DNA of 63,105 nt from a virus (IMGVR_UViG_3300036831_000039:1-63105), one strand, 5' to 3'. Shown: positions 42,380 through 50,353, counted from the first letter of the stretch. Numbers and translations: made by a program. The notes: generated from the sequence alone by a model not told the origin.

Positions 42380-42652
42380 CTAAATATTGTTTAAACCTTT
42401 CCAATAATACTTTTCAAAAATAAGCGAAACTCTACAAACATCTATGGCTAGTCTATTAGGCCCTAAATACCTAAAAGCGAAAATCGAAGAAAAATCATAA
42501 CGACGCTTATATATTCGTATACTAAATTGAAAAGGACCAATTGCTATGGAAAATATCGGCATAATGTCAGCCCCCCCCCCCCCTTGCGGGATTGAATGAA
42601 TATTAGGTTCAAATTTTTCTAGTTCAAGACAATGATTGCATAGGTTACTCAT
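42380..42652 (-). CDS. Small protein with a 13-G coding tract
   Basis: 90 aa from ATG 42652, or 95 aa from GTG 42667. LCNHCLELEKF near the start gives one zinc-type pair. A run of 13 G (42571-42583 on the plus strand as C) encodes GGGG and precedes ATG-Pro by 8 nt, so changes in tract length would switch the reading frame, or the tract could act as a ribosome site for a shorter product. The last third (RYLGPNRLAIDVCRVSLIF) resembles the 47-aa gene just upstream. Confidence 0.5.
   Translation of the reverse strand: MSNLCNHCLELEKFEPNIHSIPQGGGGADIMPIFSIAIGPFQFSIRIYKRRYDFSSIFAFRYLGPNRLAIDVCRVSLIFEKYYWKGLNNI
42571..42583. repeat. Homopolymer C13 (G13 on the coding strand)
   Basis: Thirteen consecutive C on the plus strand within the 42380-42652 gene. 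Tracts of this length slip readily during replication and are also error-prone in sequencing. Confidence 0.9.
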
Positions 42653-42663
42653 AATAATATTTA

Positions 42664-42807
42664 TCACTTATCGAATTCAATGTATTCAACTCTAAGAGAC
42701 AATCTGCCCATATCCAAACTGTATCTACCCTTCCCTAGATTGTGAAGCCCCCACACAGCAGAATCCGCACTATACCATAGAATGGAAAAGCTTAGCATTG
42801 CGCTCAT
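42664..42807 (-). CDS. Small beta-rich protein (47 aa)
   Basis: 47 aa with GGAGGA 7 nt before ATG. Its end (HNLGKGRYSLDMGRLSLRVEYIEF) resembles the end of the next gene, indicating a small duplicated family. Unknown function. Confidence 0.6.
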   Translation of the reverse strand: MSAMLSFSILWYSADSAVWGLHNLGKGRYSLDMGRLSLRVEYIEFDK

Positions 42808-42849
42808 TTATTAGTCCTCCAAGTACTAGAGGGTTCACCAGAAGATTTT

Positions 42850-42940
42850 GGTGCAGGCGTCCGGACTCGGACCGGCTTCTAGGCGCTGATCTGGCGCGAC
42901 CGATTATAAGTCGGCTTGAGGACCTTCCTCCCCGCCTGCA
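42850..42940 (-). tRNA. tRNA-like gene, class II shape, anticodon UAU
   Basis: A 91-nt element with encoded CCA. The 7-bp acceptor stem is GCAGGCG/CGCCTGC plus discriminator A. The D-arm GAGG-AAGGT-CCTC is short. The anticodon stem is GCCGA/TCGGT with loop CTTATAA, giving anticodon TAT at 42907-42909 (reads AUA). A 22-nt variable region contains GCGC/GCGC, and the T-arm is GCCGG-TCCGAGT-CCGGA with one mismatch and C at position 55. A long variable arm normally marks Leu, Ser, Tyr or Sec tRNAs, not Ile. It may be a degenerate or re-purposed tRNA. Confidence 0.6.
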
Positions 42941-42972
42941 CAAACACGCTCTCACATAATTTTGTATAAGCC

Positions 42973-43425
42973 CTAGAATGGGGCATTCCCTCTATTATTA
43001 TTACTTACCTTCATATATCCTGCCACTTTATTAAACTCTGGTGTAGGAATAATAGGATCTACTTTCGCTGGTTGATTGTACTTTTCTTCCATTGTAGCCA
43101 TCCACTTATTAAGCTCCCTGTGATCGACTGTCCACGCACAGAGGGTAATTTTATGCCCATCTACGTTTTTATAAACTGGATTAACTACAGAAGGGAGGGT
43201 AGTTACCTCTCCAAGATTATTGCTGGTAATATACTGGGTAAGAGCATTAGTGTGTTGAGAACCTTCTTTATCAGAGTAAAGGATTATGCCTCCCAGCACA
43301 GATTTGGTCCCGTACCTGTCCAGTGGATTTTTGCAGGCTTCATACAATGCCTTCTCAAGATTAAAGGTATAAATCCCTACAAGTTCTCCCACTCCGCAAG
43401 AAACTTTTGACCATGACAGATTCAT
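42973..43425 (-). CDS. Paralogous family member D
   Basis: 150 aa, ATG 9 nt after AGAGGA. N-terminus NLSWSKVSCGVGELVGIYTFNLEKALYEA aligns with copies A and B. Middle GGIILYSDKEGS, then NNLGEV, VVNP and HKITLCAWTVDHRELNKWM. It carries an extra C-terminal 35 residues. It lies between the two tRNA genes. Confidence 0.65.
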   Translation of the reverse strand: MNLSWSKVSCGVGELVGIYTFNLEKALYEACKNPLDRYGTKSVLGGIILYSDKEGSQHTNALTQYITSNNLGEVTTLPSVVNPVYKNVDGHKITLCAWTVDHRELNKWMATMEEKYNQPAKVDPIIPTPEFNKVAGYMKVSNNNRGNAPF

Positions 43426-43460
43426 TTTCGTATGTCCTCTAAAGTTAGTTGGTTAATAAT

Positions 43461-43537
43461 TGGTGCCCTTGAGAGGAGTCGAGCCTCTAACCGAGAGATT
43501 AGAAATCTCTTACTCTATCCTATTGAGCTACAAGGGC
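43461..43537 (-). tRNA. tRNA-Arg (anticodon UCU)
   Basis: A complete 77-nt cloverleaf with encoded CCA. Acceptor GCCCTTG/CAAGGGC; D-stem GCTC/GAGT; anticodon stem AGAGA/TCTCT with loop TTTCTAA, so anticodon TCT reads AGA; T-stem AGAGG/CCTCT with loop CTCGACT. AGA is a common codon in this genome, which supports the usual codon-compensation role of phage tRNAs. It lies 11 nt after the stop of the 43548 gene and is probably processed from the same transcript. Confidence 0.95.
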
Positions 43538-43547
43538 AGACTAAGAT

Positions 43548-43769
43548 TCACTCTGACATAAATTCTATTACACTCTTAAGAATGTTCGCCGCATGCATAG
43601 GATGCATAGAGCCATCCCTAAGCCCCGCTTCAGTCCTGGCTAATTCTCTTTTAATCTCCGCTAAGGCTTTCTCTATTAGATCGGCTAATGCTTCTTTAGG
43701 CAATTGGCTAAGCTCTTCCACCGTCTGGGTTATTACGTTCTCCCCTAGTCTTTTTCCTATTTCACTCAT
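43548..43769 (-). CDS. Small helical protein
   Basis: 73 aa from ATG 43769 (ATGA overlap; the frame is open to 43784). Helical and charged (LSQLPKEALADLIEKALAEIKREL). Unknown function. Confidence 0.6.
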   Translation of the reverse strand: MSEIGKRLGENVITQTVEELSQLPKEALADLIEKALAEIKRELARTEAGLRDGSMHPMHAANILKSVIEFMSE

Positions 43770-43996
43770 ACCAACTCCTTCCACCTAAGAATGTCTGCAA
43801 AATTTAGCGCTGATTTAGGGGATAGTTTCATAGGCCTAATCTCGTTATAGGTAATTGAGTTAGGACCGCTACGGGCATATTTTGCGTAAACTGTGGCTGC
43901 TTCCTCATCTACTACGATCGCATACTTCCCGAAAGGCCTATCCGAAGAGTAAGCTTGAAAGTAATGTCCGTTGGGGTCTATGAATATACGGGCCAT
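43766..43996 (-). CDS. Small hypothetical protein
   Basis: 76 aa, beta-rich N-terminus (GKYAIVVDEEAATVYAKYA) and helical end. Overlaps the amidotransferase gene by 19 nt. Unknown function, part of the amidoligase island transcript. Confidence 0.55.
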   Translation of the reverse strand: MARIFIDPNGHYFQAYSSDRPFGKYAIVVDEEAATVYAKYARSGPNSITYNEIRPMKLSPKSALNFADILRWKELV

Positions 43997-45510
43997 TCAA
44001 GCTCATCTCCTTCTGGAGGCCCTAGGCGATTCTCTTTGTCGGTTAGAAAGCCAATTGCGGCCTGTGTAGCTTCATCAGGATCTTGTGCGGTAGTAGTATT
44101 GAGGACCACTAACGATGTAGATTCCTCACCAGAATGTGCTTTGTTACCTTCTAGAGCTAGTACGAGTTCGGACTCTGGAATGCAATAACAACTACACTGA
44201 TTGCACCAAATATTGCTAGTAAGTTCTCCCTTAGTGTGGATGTCCGTGGAAAGGAAGTGGCCACAGTCTCGACACATTTTAACTGTTAACAACTTGCATG
44301 CTTCGTCTTGTTTTCCCTGGCACTGAACAAGGCTATTGAACAAGCACATGCCCCAAATGTGATACTTCAGCGGATCATTACACCTCGGGCAAATGGTAGT
44401 AAGTTCTACCTCTCCAAAAGTTTCGGAGTTGGAATCAGCATTTCGCAGCATGACACTCCGAAGCCGCTCAATCGGAACCAGATTATCCGGAACAGGATCA
44501 CTAGTAAGCTTTTCCCATTCAGCTTCCATTGCTTCAAAGTGTGCTGTAGTTGGAACTAGCTTACTCTTACGACGAAGAGCTTTCTTTTGGGCTTTAGAGA
44601 GCTTATGGATTCCGTCTGCAGAAGGGGTAGAGAAATTTCCATGAACTACATTGCTAGTAGTTCCTTTGATTGCATTCTGACGTTCAGTTCTGCGGCGCTC
44701 TAACCAACTTTTCTCTGTTTCACTAAGTCCTAGAGTGTTCCATTCATGAGTGTTACCAGAGGATCTAGAACTAGACCACGTAGACATACCACGGAAATTC
44801 TTACTAGCTTCTTTTTCCTCAAACACTTCCCCGTTTTCAATTTTGTACCATGTATCAGGATTGATAATGAGCGATCTCATATCCATACCGAGTAGGTTAG
44901 CCGCTTTGTCAAGCGCTCTCCATTCGGATGCCCAAACAACTAAATTCTGACGTTCTCCGTCAGCTTTAGGCTTGCTACGGTAGAAATTGGCTACCGAAAT
45001 ATTGCCGCCGTTAGTCTTAAAAAACCTAATAGACTTATAATCGTTTGATTTACTTGCGTAGAACACTACCCCATATCCGGATAGCTCCAGTAGTGGAAGA
45101 TCCTCGTTAATATGAGCAAAGAGGTGTTGAGAATCCACTTCAAACGTTCTCCCATACTTTTCATTCATTTCTTTATAGTTACCTACTGAGCCATTGTGCA
45201 CGCCGATAATATTTCCCACCTCAAACGGATGAGCATTAGGAATGCTAACTTCTCCTACTGTGGCAGCCCTGGTATGACCGAGAATCTTAGGATATACCGA
45301 TATTTCCCTAAGTACATGACTGCCCTTTTCAGAGATTTTGCCAAGCCCCTTAATTACATCAATTTTTCCGGTAGGATCAAATAATGCTACTCCGAAGGAA
45401 TCCTTACCTCGGCCTTCCATTTCAGAAGCAAGGGTTACTCCTAGGATGCCTGCTTCGTATTCGGTAAGGTTATTATCGTCTGTACACTGAAACCCGAAAA
45501 TTCCACACAT
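43978..45510 (-). CDS. Class II glutamine amidotransferase-like protein with zinc-ribbon tail
   Basis: 510 aa. The N-terminus MCGIFGFQ puts the nucleophile Cys at position 2, as in Ntn-type glutaminases. ILGHTRAATVGEVSIPNAHPFEVGNIIGVHNGSVGNY (about residues 76-112) carries the Arg, Asn and HNG residues that bind glutamine. After about residue 240 the protein diverges from known amidotransferases: a charged helical part (KAQKKALRRKSKL), then CPRCNDPL, CRDCGHF and CNQCSCYC, i.e. two zinc ribbons. There is no synthetase domain, so the amide nitrogen would go to a partner, most likely the adjacent amidoligases. It follows the amidoligase stop without a gap. Confidence 0.8.
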   Translation of the reverse strand: MCGIFGFQCTDDNNLTEYEAGILGVTLASEMEGRGKDSFGVALFDPTGKIDVIKGLGKISEKGSHVLREISVYPKILGHTRAATVGEVSIPNAHPFEVGNIIGVHNGSVGNYKEMNEKYGRTFEVDSQHLFAHINEDLPLLELSGYGVVFYASKSNDYKSIRFFKTNGGNISVANFYRSKPKADGERQNLVVWASEWRALDKAANLLGMDMRSLIINPDTWYKIENGEVFEEKEASKNFRGMSTWSSSRSSGNTHEWNTLGLSETEKSWLERRRTERQNAIKGTTSNVVHGNFSTPSADGIHKLSKAQKKALRRKSKLVPTTAHFEAMEAEWEKLTSDPVPDNLVPIERLRSVMLRNADSNSETFGEVELTTICPRCNDPLKYHIWGMCLFNSLVQCQGKQDEACKLLTVKMCRDCGHFLSTDIHTKGELTSNIWCNQCSCYCIPESELVLALEGNKAHSGEESTSLVVLNTTTAQDPDEATQAAIGFLTDKENRLGPPEGDELEWPVYS

Positions 45511-46968
45511 TTAAATTGTCTCCAAATAAAGATTTTCAGTAATTAATGCTTGAGGTTGAATTTTATTTCGATAGTTACTCATTAAAGTAGCTGGAAGGAT
45601 CTTATCTCCAAAGGATGCATTGGATCGAATGTAATCTGATAATTCCAGCTTATTGCGAAAGTAGTCTATTGATTGTTTAGATACCAATTGACCCATTAGA
45701 AATAAGCCGGAGGTAATATTCTCTTTGCCCTGTGTTTCTTTCGCTTCGGATTTGTTTAATAGATCCTGTAGCTTTGAGTAGCTAATAGATTTAATGCTAT
45801 CGAATAGCTCTAGTAGGAGCTTAACCCATCCATAAATCTCGTTGAAATCTACCGCACCATGATGGAGCCGAAATTCTACAGTGCCTCTAAGAAAGTATGT
45901 GTGGAGATTTACTGCCGAATAGCGGACTTCATTGCGATTTCCACGGATACGCCCATAATGATCTCGCTTGGAACGTAAATATTCATTAGGGTTTCCAAGT
46001 GCTGCATCTCCGTATACTTTCTTGATAATGGCAGGTTTAAGAGACTTAGTATCAGGCTTAATACCTTTTAGAATACCCTCGCTAAGATATTCGCCACACG
46101 GCCTACAGAACGCACTATTGATCCTGGATGAGTGTACTGAGCCAAACAGAACAGGTTCTAGCCGGCTATACACAGCTACAAACCGTTGTATTTCTTGATA
46201 ACCTAAATCTCTACAATCAATATGGACATGTAGGCCACATGAAGTATTGACTTTGGCGTCAGCAGCGATTAACCCGTCGCAGATATCCTTGAGTTCATTA
46301 TATAACGCATCTCCGCAAGCGGGCGTGGTGTTGATTTCAAATGATCTATTGGTGTTACTTACAATAGATCCGTCATGTACCACGCTACAGCCCCATTTAG
46401 ATAATGCTGCATTCAGTTCTTTAGCATTACCATACTCGCTTACCTCAATTTCCACTGCTGCAAATCGTTTTGAGGAATTGTGGATAAATCCCTTCGGACT
46501 TAGGCAAGTTCTCTGCATACCGTTGGATATAAGTAGAGATGAAGTGGCGTCCGTAAATGATGGATCTGGAAAAGTCTTTACTTCCGGATAAGCAAAGTTT
46601 ACTTCGCCAATCCTATCAGCTTCTCTCCACTGGATGGGCTTCCAGCAACAAGAGTGGAAGTAAGTCTTACAACAATTTTTGCACCGGGTACTATTACTTC
46701 CACCTTGTGGACAGCATCCGCAGATATAGTCTTTTATTGGAAATGTATTACCACAACTAGAGCAATATTTATGTTCTTGTTCTTTATCCTTAGGAGATGT
46801 TCCGAGAGTACGATTAGGATAAAGTTTCTTACAGCATCGCACACAACTAGCTATCTCAGGGTTAGCACCACGGGCTGGCTTACAGCAAGTGTTATTGCTA
46901 TTGCTGCAACGACGTGTGTAATTACTATTAAACTCATTACCGCAAATATAACATCTAGTAGGTTTCAT
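45511..46968 (-). CDS. Amidoligase-family (GS-like COOH-NH2 ligase) protein with N-terminal zinc ribbons
   Basis: 485 aa. Residues 1-105 contain about six Cys pairs (CYICGNEF, CVRCCKK, CSSCGNT, CGCC, CKNCCK), a tandem zinc-ribbon array. The catalytic half starts at AAVEIEVSEYG (near residue 170), continues with TSCGLHVHIDCRDL (near 245) and RGTVEFRLHHGAVDFNEIYGWVKLLLELF (near 368). This is the Glu, HxH and EFRxxxG pattern of the Amidoligase_2 family related to glutamine synthetase. Such enzymes join carboxyl and amino groups using ATP. The substrate is not known. Tightly coupled (ATGA) with the zinc-ribbon gene upstream and the amidotransferase downstream. Confidence 0.8.
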   Translation of the reverse strand: MKPTRCYICGNEFNSNYTRRCSNSNNTCCKPARGANPEIASCVRCCKKLYPNRTLGTSPKDKEQEHKYCSSCGNTFPIKDYICGCCPQGGSNSTRCKNCCKTYFHSCCWKPIQWREADRIGEVNFAYPEVKTFPDPSFTDATSSLLISNGMQRTCLSPKGFIHNSSKRFAAVEIEVSEYGNAKELNAALSKWGCSVVHDGSIVSNTNRSFEINTTPACGDALYNELKDICDGLIAADAKVNTSCGLHVHIDCRDLGYQEIQRFVAVYSRLEPVLFGSVHSSRINSAFCRPCGEYLSEGILKGIKPDTKSLKPAIIKKVYGDAALGNPNEYLRSKRDHYGRIRGNRNEVRYSAVNLHTYFLRGTVEFRLHHGAVDFNEIYGWVKLLLELFDSIKSISYSKLQDLLNKSEAKETQGKENITSGLFLMGQLVSKQSIDYFRNKLELSDYIRSNASFGDKILPATLMSNYRNKIQPQALITENLYLETI

Positions 46969-47552
46969 TTCTGTCGCCTTTTCATTGCAGCAGTGCTTAA
47001 TCTGAGTCCTTCCGCTTCGTTATAGTACGGGTTAACAGAATCTATAATTTCTCTGATATCTGAAGGACCATAAAGAGTTTCAAGGTAGGTTTTACCATTA
47101 CCAATCTCTGGAGCTTCCTTGCGTGAGTTACAGCAAAACCTGCACATAGTCATGCGGTGGCTTACATGGTTGCACATTGCCCCGAATACCTTGAAACTAA
47201 TAAACCTATGATTGCAGCTAAAACAAGAAAACGATTTAACTTTCCAAGCGGCGTCTACTAGTTTCCAGGGAATGGCCCATTTTGGGAACTTAATGATAGT
47301 TCCACCACAATTACATGCAAAAGGCACGGGCTTAGGACTATTGGTAATTATCCGGCACTTAACCTTCTGGTACTTCTTGCCACAATCTCTGCATACGCCA
47401 CGAATGTTCGACGGAAGAGCTCCCCAATACTTATTAATCCACTTATACGTAGACCTAGTATAAGGATCACCTAACACAAAACGTCTGCGTTCGATGTAAC
47501 TAAATGGAGCTTGTGGGTTAATATATTTATTTACATAGTTATGTTCCGTCAT
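46965..47552 (-). CDS. Multi-zinc-ribbon protein
   Basis: 195 aa. CRDCGKKYQ with CNCGG, then CFSCNHRF with MCRFCCNS, give two or three zinc ribbons. A C-terminal part (LETLYGPSDIREIIDSVNPYYNEAEG) is helical. It resembles the zinc array at the N-terminus of the amidoligase that follows (4-nt overlap), so it may help substrate binding in the same complex. Confidence 0.65.
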   Translation of the reverse strand: MTEHNYVNKYINPQAPFSYIERRRFVLGDPYTRSTYKWINKYWGALPSNIRGVCRDCGKKYQKVKCRIITNSPKPVPFACNCGGTIIKFPKWAIPWKLVDAAWKVKSFSCFSCNHRFISFKVFGAMCNHVSHRMTMCRFCCNSRKEAPEIGNGKTYLETLYGPSDIREIIDSVNPYYNEAEGLRLSTAAMKRRQK

Positions 47553-47575
47553 AGCACTCCTTTTACCTATCCTTT

Positions 47576-47794
47576 TTAACTATTGTATAGTTCTTTGAGT
47601 GTTTCATTAAGATAACATAAAATTTTCCTGTCAGCCGTTGACAAATGTATTGCTAATCTACAATCTTCAGTGCTAACCCAATTAGCATGCAATATCGAGT
47701 TAAGAACCTGTGACAGGTGGGAAGCCTCTTTCGCTGTCATAGTAATTTGCACGTCTAGTGGAAGTGGAGTAGGCGGAACCCAACCGCTTTTCAT
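47576..47794 (-). CDS. Small protein of a duplicated family (copy 1)
   Basis: 72 aa: a Pro-rich start, then DVQITMTAKEASHLSQVLNSIL, and a C-terminal helix. Resembles the 70-aa gene at 53136-53348 (EVQVIMTEEQAKALIRFAL). Overlaps the ATP-grasp stop by 4 nt. Unknown function. Confidence 0.6.
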   Translation of the reverse strand: MKSGWVPPTPLPLDVQITMTAKEASHLSQVLNSILHANWVSTEDCRLAIHLSTADRKILCYLNETLKELYNS

Positions 47795-48528
47795 TGTAGT
47801 TCTCTCATAATCTGGTCTGTGTAGACTTCCACGGAGGGTCCTTGGTCGAGCCCAGGAGCCGTGTTAACCTCTAGCACGTAAGCGTTATTCCCGGGCACGA
47901 TTCCGAGGTCTACCGCTCCGAAATCTAGCCCTAACGCGGCCACTGCTGACTTCGCCAATTCTCGCCGATCCTGACGAATTCTGACAGCTAACGAATAGTC
48001 AATCTTCCACCCGCTTTCGTATGATCGTATCCATTCGTGTGGATTTGGTATGCGAGGAACTTTGATGCCTGCATGAATAGACTTGCCTTTGAATACGTGG
48101 ATTCGCATTTCCCGAATAAGAGGAAGCTTTTGTGTATAGAAGTCTCTTCCTCCGCCCGTTAATAGATCTCGCCCCCCTTGATGATGTAGTGAACGTCCTA
48201 TACTCCCCGGGGCAGGATAATCATACATTTCTGGAACAGGGATACCCTTACTCGCTAAAGTTAGTAATTCTTCTTTTTTACTACCTACAATATAGGGGTT
48301 CAAAATTTTAAGTCTAATTGGAAATAGGACAAGATTATGCGGATCTTTAAAAGACCCCCAATTAACCCATAGGTCATTAGTTTTAAGCCTATTTGCAAAT
48401 CTATTTAAAGAGGTATTAGAAAGACGTGTAGAGGTTTTGTATGCTCTCACTCCCCTTGCTCTAAGGGAGTCTCGAAGTCTAATTGCGCTCTCTGATGCTC
48501 TGGGACACCATATGTGAACTCGTGACAA
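47791..48528 (-). CDS. ATP-grasp ligase (RimK-like)
   Basis: 245 aa. The ATP-grasp core is shown by GSKKEELLTLASKGIPVPEM (near residue 82), the strand KLPLIREMRIHVFKGKSI (near 134), and the Mg-binding end GAVDLGIVPGNNAYVLEVNTAPGL (near 203-225). ATP-grasp enzymes activate a carboxylate as acyl phosphate and attack it with an amine, forming peptide or amide bonds. It lies between two amidoligase genes, so a multi-step peptide or amide tag is the likely product. It lacks the N-terminal partner domains of host glutathione or D-Ala ligases. Confidence 0.8.
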   Translation of the reverse strand: MSRVHIWCPRASESAIRLRDSLRARGVRAYKTSTRLSNTSLNRFANRLKTNDLWVNWGSFKDPHNLVLFPIRLKILNPYIVGSKKEELLTLASKGIPVPEMYDYPAPGSIGRSLHHQGGRDLLTGGGRDFYTQKLPLIREMRIHVFKGKSIHAGIKVPRIPNPHEWIRSYESGWKIDYSLAVRIRQDRRELAKSAVAALGLDFGAVDLGIVPGNNAYVLEVNTAPGLDQGPSVEVYTDQIMRELQ

Positions 48529-48542
48529 GACTTAGGCTCCTC

Positions 48543-48926
48543 TTATAACTTCAGTTTTAGAATTTTCTTTTCTTCATCAGTAAGCTTATCTAGTGCTGTC
48601 TTCTTTTTGCGTAGAAATTCCTTGTGGCTCTTTAAGTTCTCTTTCCTAGCTTTATCAGCGGCAACATGATCTCTCCACCACATTTGAAGTTCTAGGGATC
48701 GTCTAGCAATATTAATAGGAGACTTTTTTAGCAGAGAGCAGAGTTCAGCAACTGCATTATCCAGTGCTTCATTACTGTATTTGTTATAGGCACGATTATC
48801 ATAGCCATTCTTAAAGTTTTCGGAATTAACTGGAATTCCTGTTTTTACTTCATCAATTAGCCGGAAAACTTGTGATAACAGCCGTTCGTCTCTTGTAGCT
48901 TCTAGATAATCACCATTACAGGGCAT
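48543..48926 (-). CDS. Helical protein of unknown function
   Basis: 127 aa from ATG 48926, about 11 nt after GGAGG and just beyond the amidoligase stop; the longer frame to 49025 is a shadow. Mostly helical with a very basic coiled-coil end (KARKENLKSHKEFLRKKK). Might be an adaptor of the island. Confidence 0.6.
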   Translation of the reverse strand: MPCNGDYLEATRDERLLSQVFRLIDEVKTGIPVNSENFKNGYDNRAYNKYSNEALDNAVAELCSLLKKSPINIARRSLELQMWWRDHVAADKARKENLKSHKEFLRKKKTALDKLTDEEKKILKLKL

Positions 48927-48930
48927 ATTT

Positions 48931-50088
48931 CTACATACCTCCACAGCTAGGATTGTTACATCCTGGCACTTTACACACACCGCTAAGAATGCTCTCTGCA
49001 TGCCTACGAAACCCTTTACCGTCAATTCCAGCCTCTTTCCATTCTTCAGGAGTAAGTGGTTCAGCAGGATTTGAAGTTAAATGTGATAGAAAGGAAATTG
49101 ACTTGTGGTTAAATGGTATATGACTCAAAACCCATTCAGCAGTGCTATTATTCATGTTATTAATGGCAAATCTCGCCTTATCAGAGAGTTGTTCGGGAGG
49201 AGTTCCGTAGTTGATAGCAAAGTACAGTGCTGTACGGTATAGATTAAACATAAGACTAACGTATACCGGATTGCTGAGGACTGAGCCAGGAAGTACCCTA
49301 TACTCGACTCCGTGTGTATGGTGGCGATAATCCCTTTTTTCTAGGGCAGTTGCGCCCACAGTAATTGTCGGAACTGGATATTCTCGGTATCTGAACTCTC
49401 CCGCACGGCCATAGGCTTTCCGCCTTAAAATCTCCATCTTAGGCTCATCGGGAGATACCAGTACCCAGGTACAGCCTACCAGAATGTCTGCCCAACGGAC
49501 CAAATCATAGGCTACTTTATCAGTCTTGAGCGATGGATGGGTGAGGTGTAGGTGACCACCAGTTGTCCGCATCCGTTCCGATAGATAAGACGGATCACCA
49601 CAATCATCATAAATATTCAGACTTGGAGAGCAGCCCAGCCGCTTAACATCGTCCGGGGCAGCTTCTTGATCTTTTTTAGGGATGGAATACACAGCAGGCA
49701 TTTCAATAGTAAGCTTAGAGCTACCCACTAGTGATTTAGCGGTAGACAGTGCCACTCCTAGTCTATTCATAATTACATCTAGGCAATAGTGAGGCGGGAT
49801 GCACAACTCCATAGCGTATCCATCACCGTGGAAATCGCTTCTAATCGAGGAGTGTAATTCAGTGGGAAAGCTAACTTTAGGATTATATGGCTCACGTTCC
49901 TGGGGGAAACCTACCTCATGTGGCCAAATGGTTTTGAGCCTATGAGATTTTGGATCACGATGCTTGAAAAGCATTTCCGTATCCATTCCTAGAAGTACCA
50001 AACTATCTGAAACTGTCTGGTTTTGTGAAGAGAAAATGTTAAGGGCAAACTCATCATCAAACGGCATTTTAATCTTATCTTCTGTCAT
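48931..50088 (-). CDS. phiEco32-type COOH-NH2 ligase (amidoligase, second type)
   Basis: 385 aa. GMDTEMLFKH (near residue 34) provides the first metal Glu, ELHSSIRSDFHGDGYAMELC (near 77) the second, RTTGGHLHLTHPS (near 184) the HxH, and HGVEYRVLPGSVLSNP (near 263) the ExR motif of GS-like ligases. The pattern matches the COOH-NH2 ligase type 2 family described from phage phiEco32. A C-terminal Cys/His group (CKVPGCNNPSCGG) may bind zinc. It precedes the ATP-grasp gene and is a second, distinct amidoligase in the same transcript. Confidence 0.8.
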   Translation of the reverse strand: MTEDKIKMPFDDEFALNIFSSQNQTVSDSLVLLGMDTEMLFKHRDPKSHRLKTIWPHEVGFPQEREPYNPKVSFPTELHSSIRSDFHGDGYAMELCIPPHYCLDVIMNRLGVALSTAKSLVGSSKLTIEMPAVYSIPKKDQEAAPDDVKRLGCSPSLNIYDDCGDPSYLSERMRTTGGHLHLTHPSLKTDKVAYDLVRWADILVGCTWVLVSPDEPKMEILRRKAYGRAGEFRYREYPVPTITVGATALEKRDYRHHTHGVEYRVLPGSVLSNPVYVSLMFNLYRTALYFAINYGTPPEQLSDKARFAINNMNNSTAEWVLSHIPFNHKSISFLSHLTSNPAEPLTPEEWKEAGIDGKGFRRHAESILSGVCKVPGCNNPSCGGM

Positions 50089-50176
50089 TAATTCATCCTT
50101 TTTGCTTATCCGATTCTGCCAATGTGTTGGAGAATTTCCTTGACGGCTGCGTCTGACATAAAATATCCCTTCTCTA

Positions 50177-50353
50177 CTACGGTAAGGTTGTTAAGTTGTT
50201 TACCATGCGGTATGAGATTTTGTAGCCCGTACTAGTGGGAAAATCACTAGCGTAGTTGTATAGGTCTTGAAAGAAAGTTAGTGAACTGTTGTATGAGGTA
50301 TATATGATTTGTTTACTGTTGTTCCTGGCAATGACCCATTCAATGAATATCAT
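50177..50353 (-). CDS. Small protein, possibly frameshifted at its C-terminus
   Basis: 58 aa; ATG overlaps the previous stop (ATGA). FIEWVIARNNSKQIIYTSYN and FFQDLYNYASDFP look native. Near its end a one-base shift would continue as NNLTVVEKGYFMSDAAVKEIL to 50106, which is also the frame of a 17-codon ORF from ATG 50159 with AAGGG 7 nt upstream. Either two tiny genes or one broken gene. Confidence 0.5.
   Translation of the reverse strand: MIFIEWVIARNNSKQIIYTSYNSSLTFFQDLYNYASDFPTSTGYKISYRMVNNLTTLP

Noticed and set aside
42770-42955. 61-aa minus-strand ORF rich in Arg and Ser
   Set aside because: It lies over the class-II-shaped tRNA and a 47-aa gene in another frame; composition is that of a chance frame through structured RNA.
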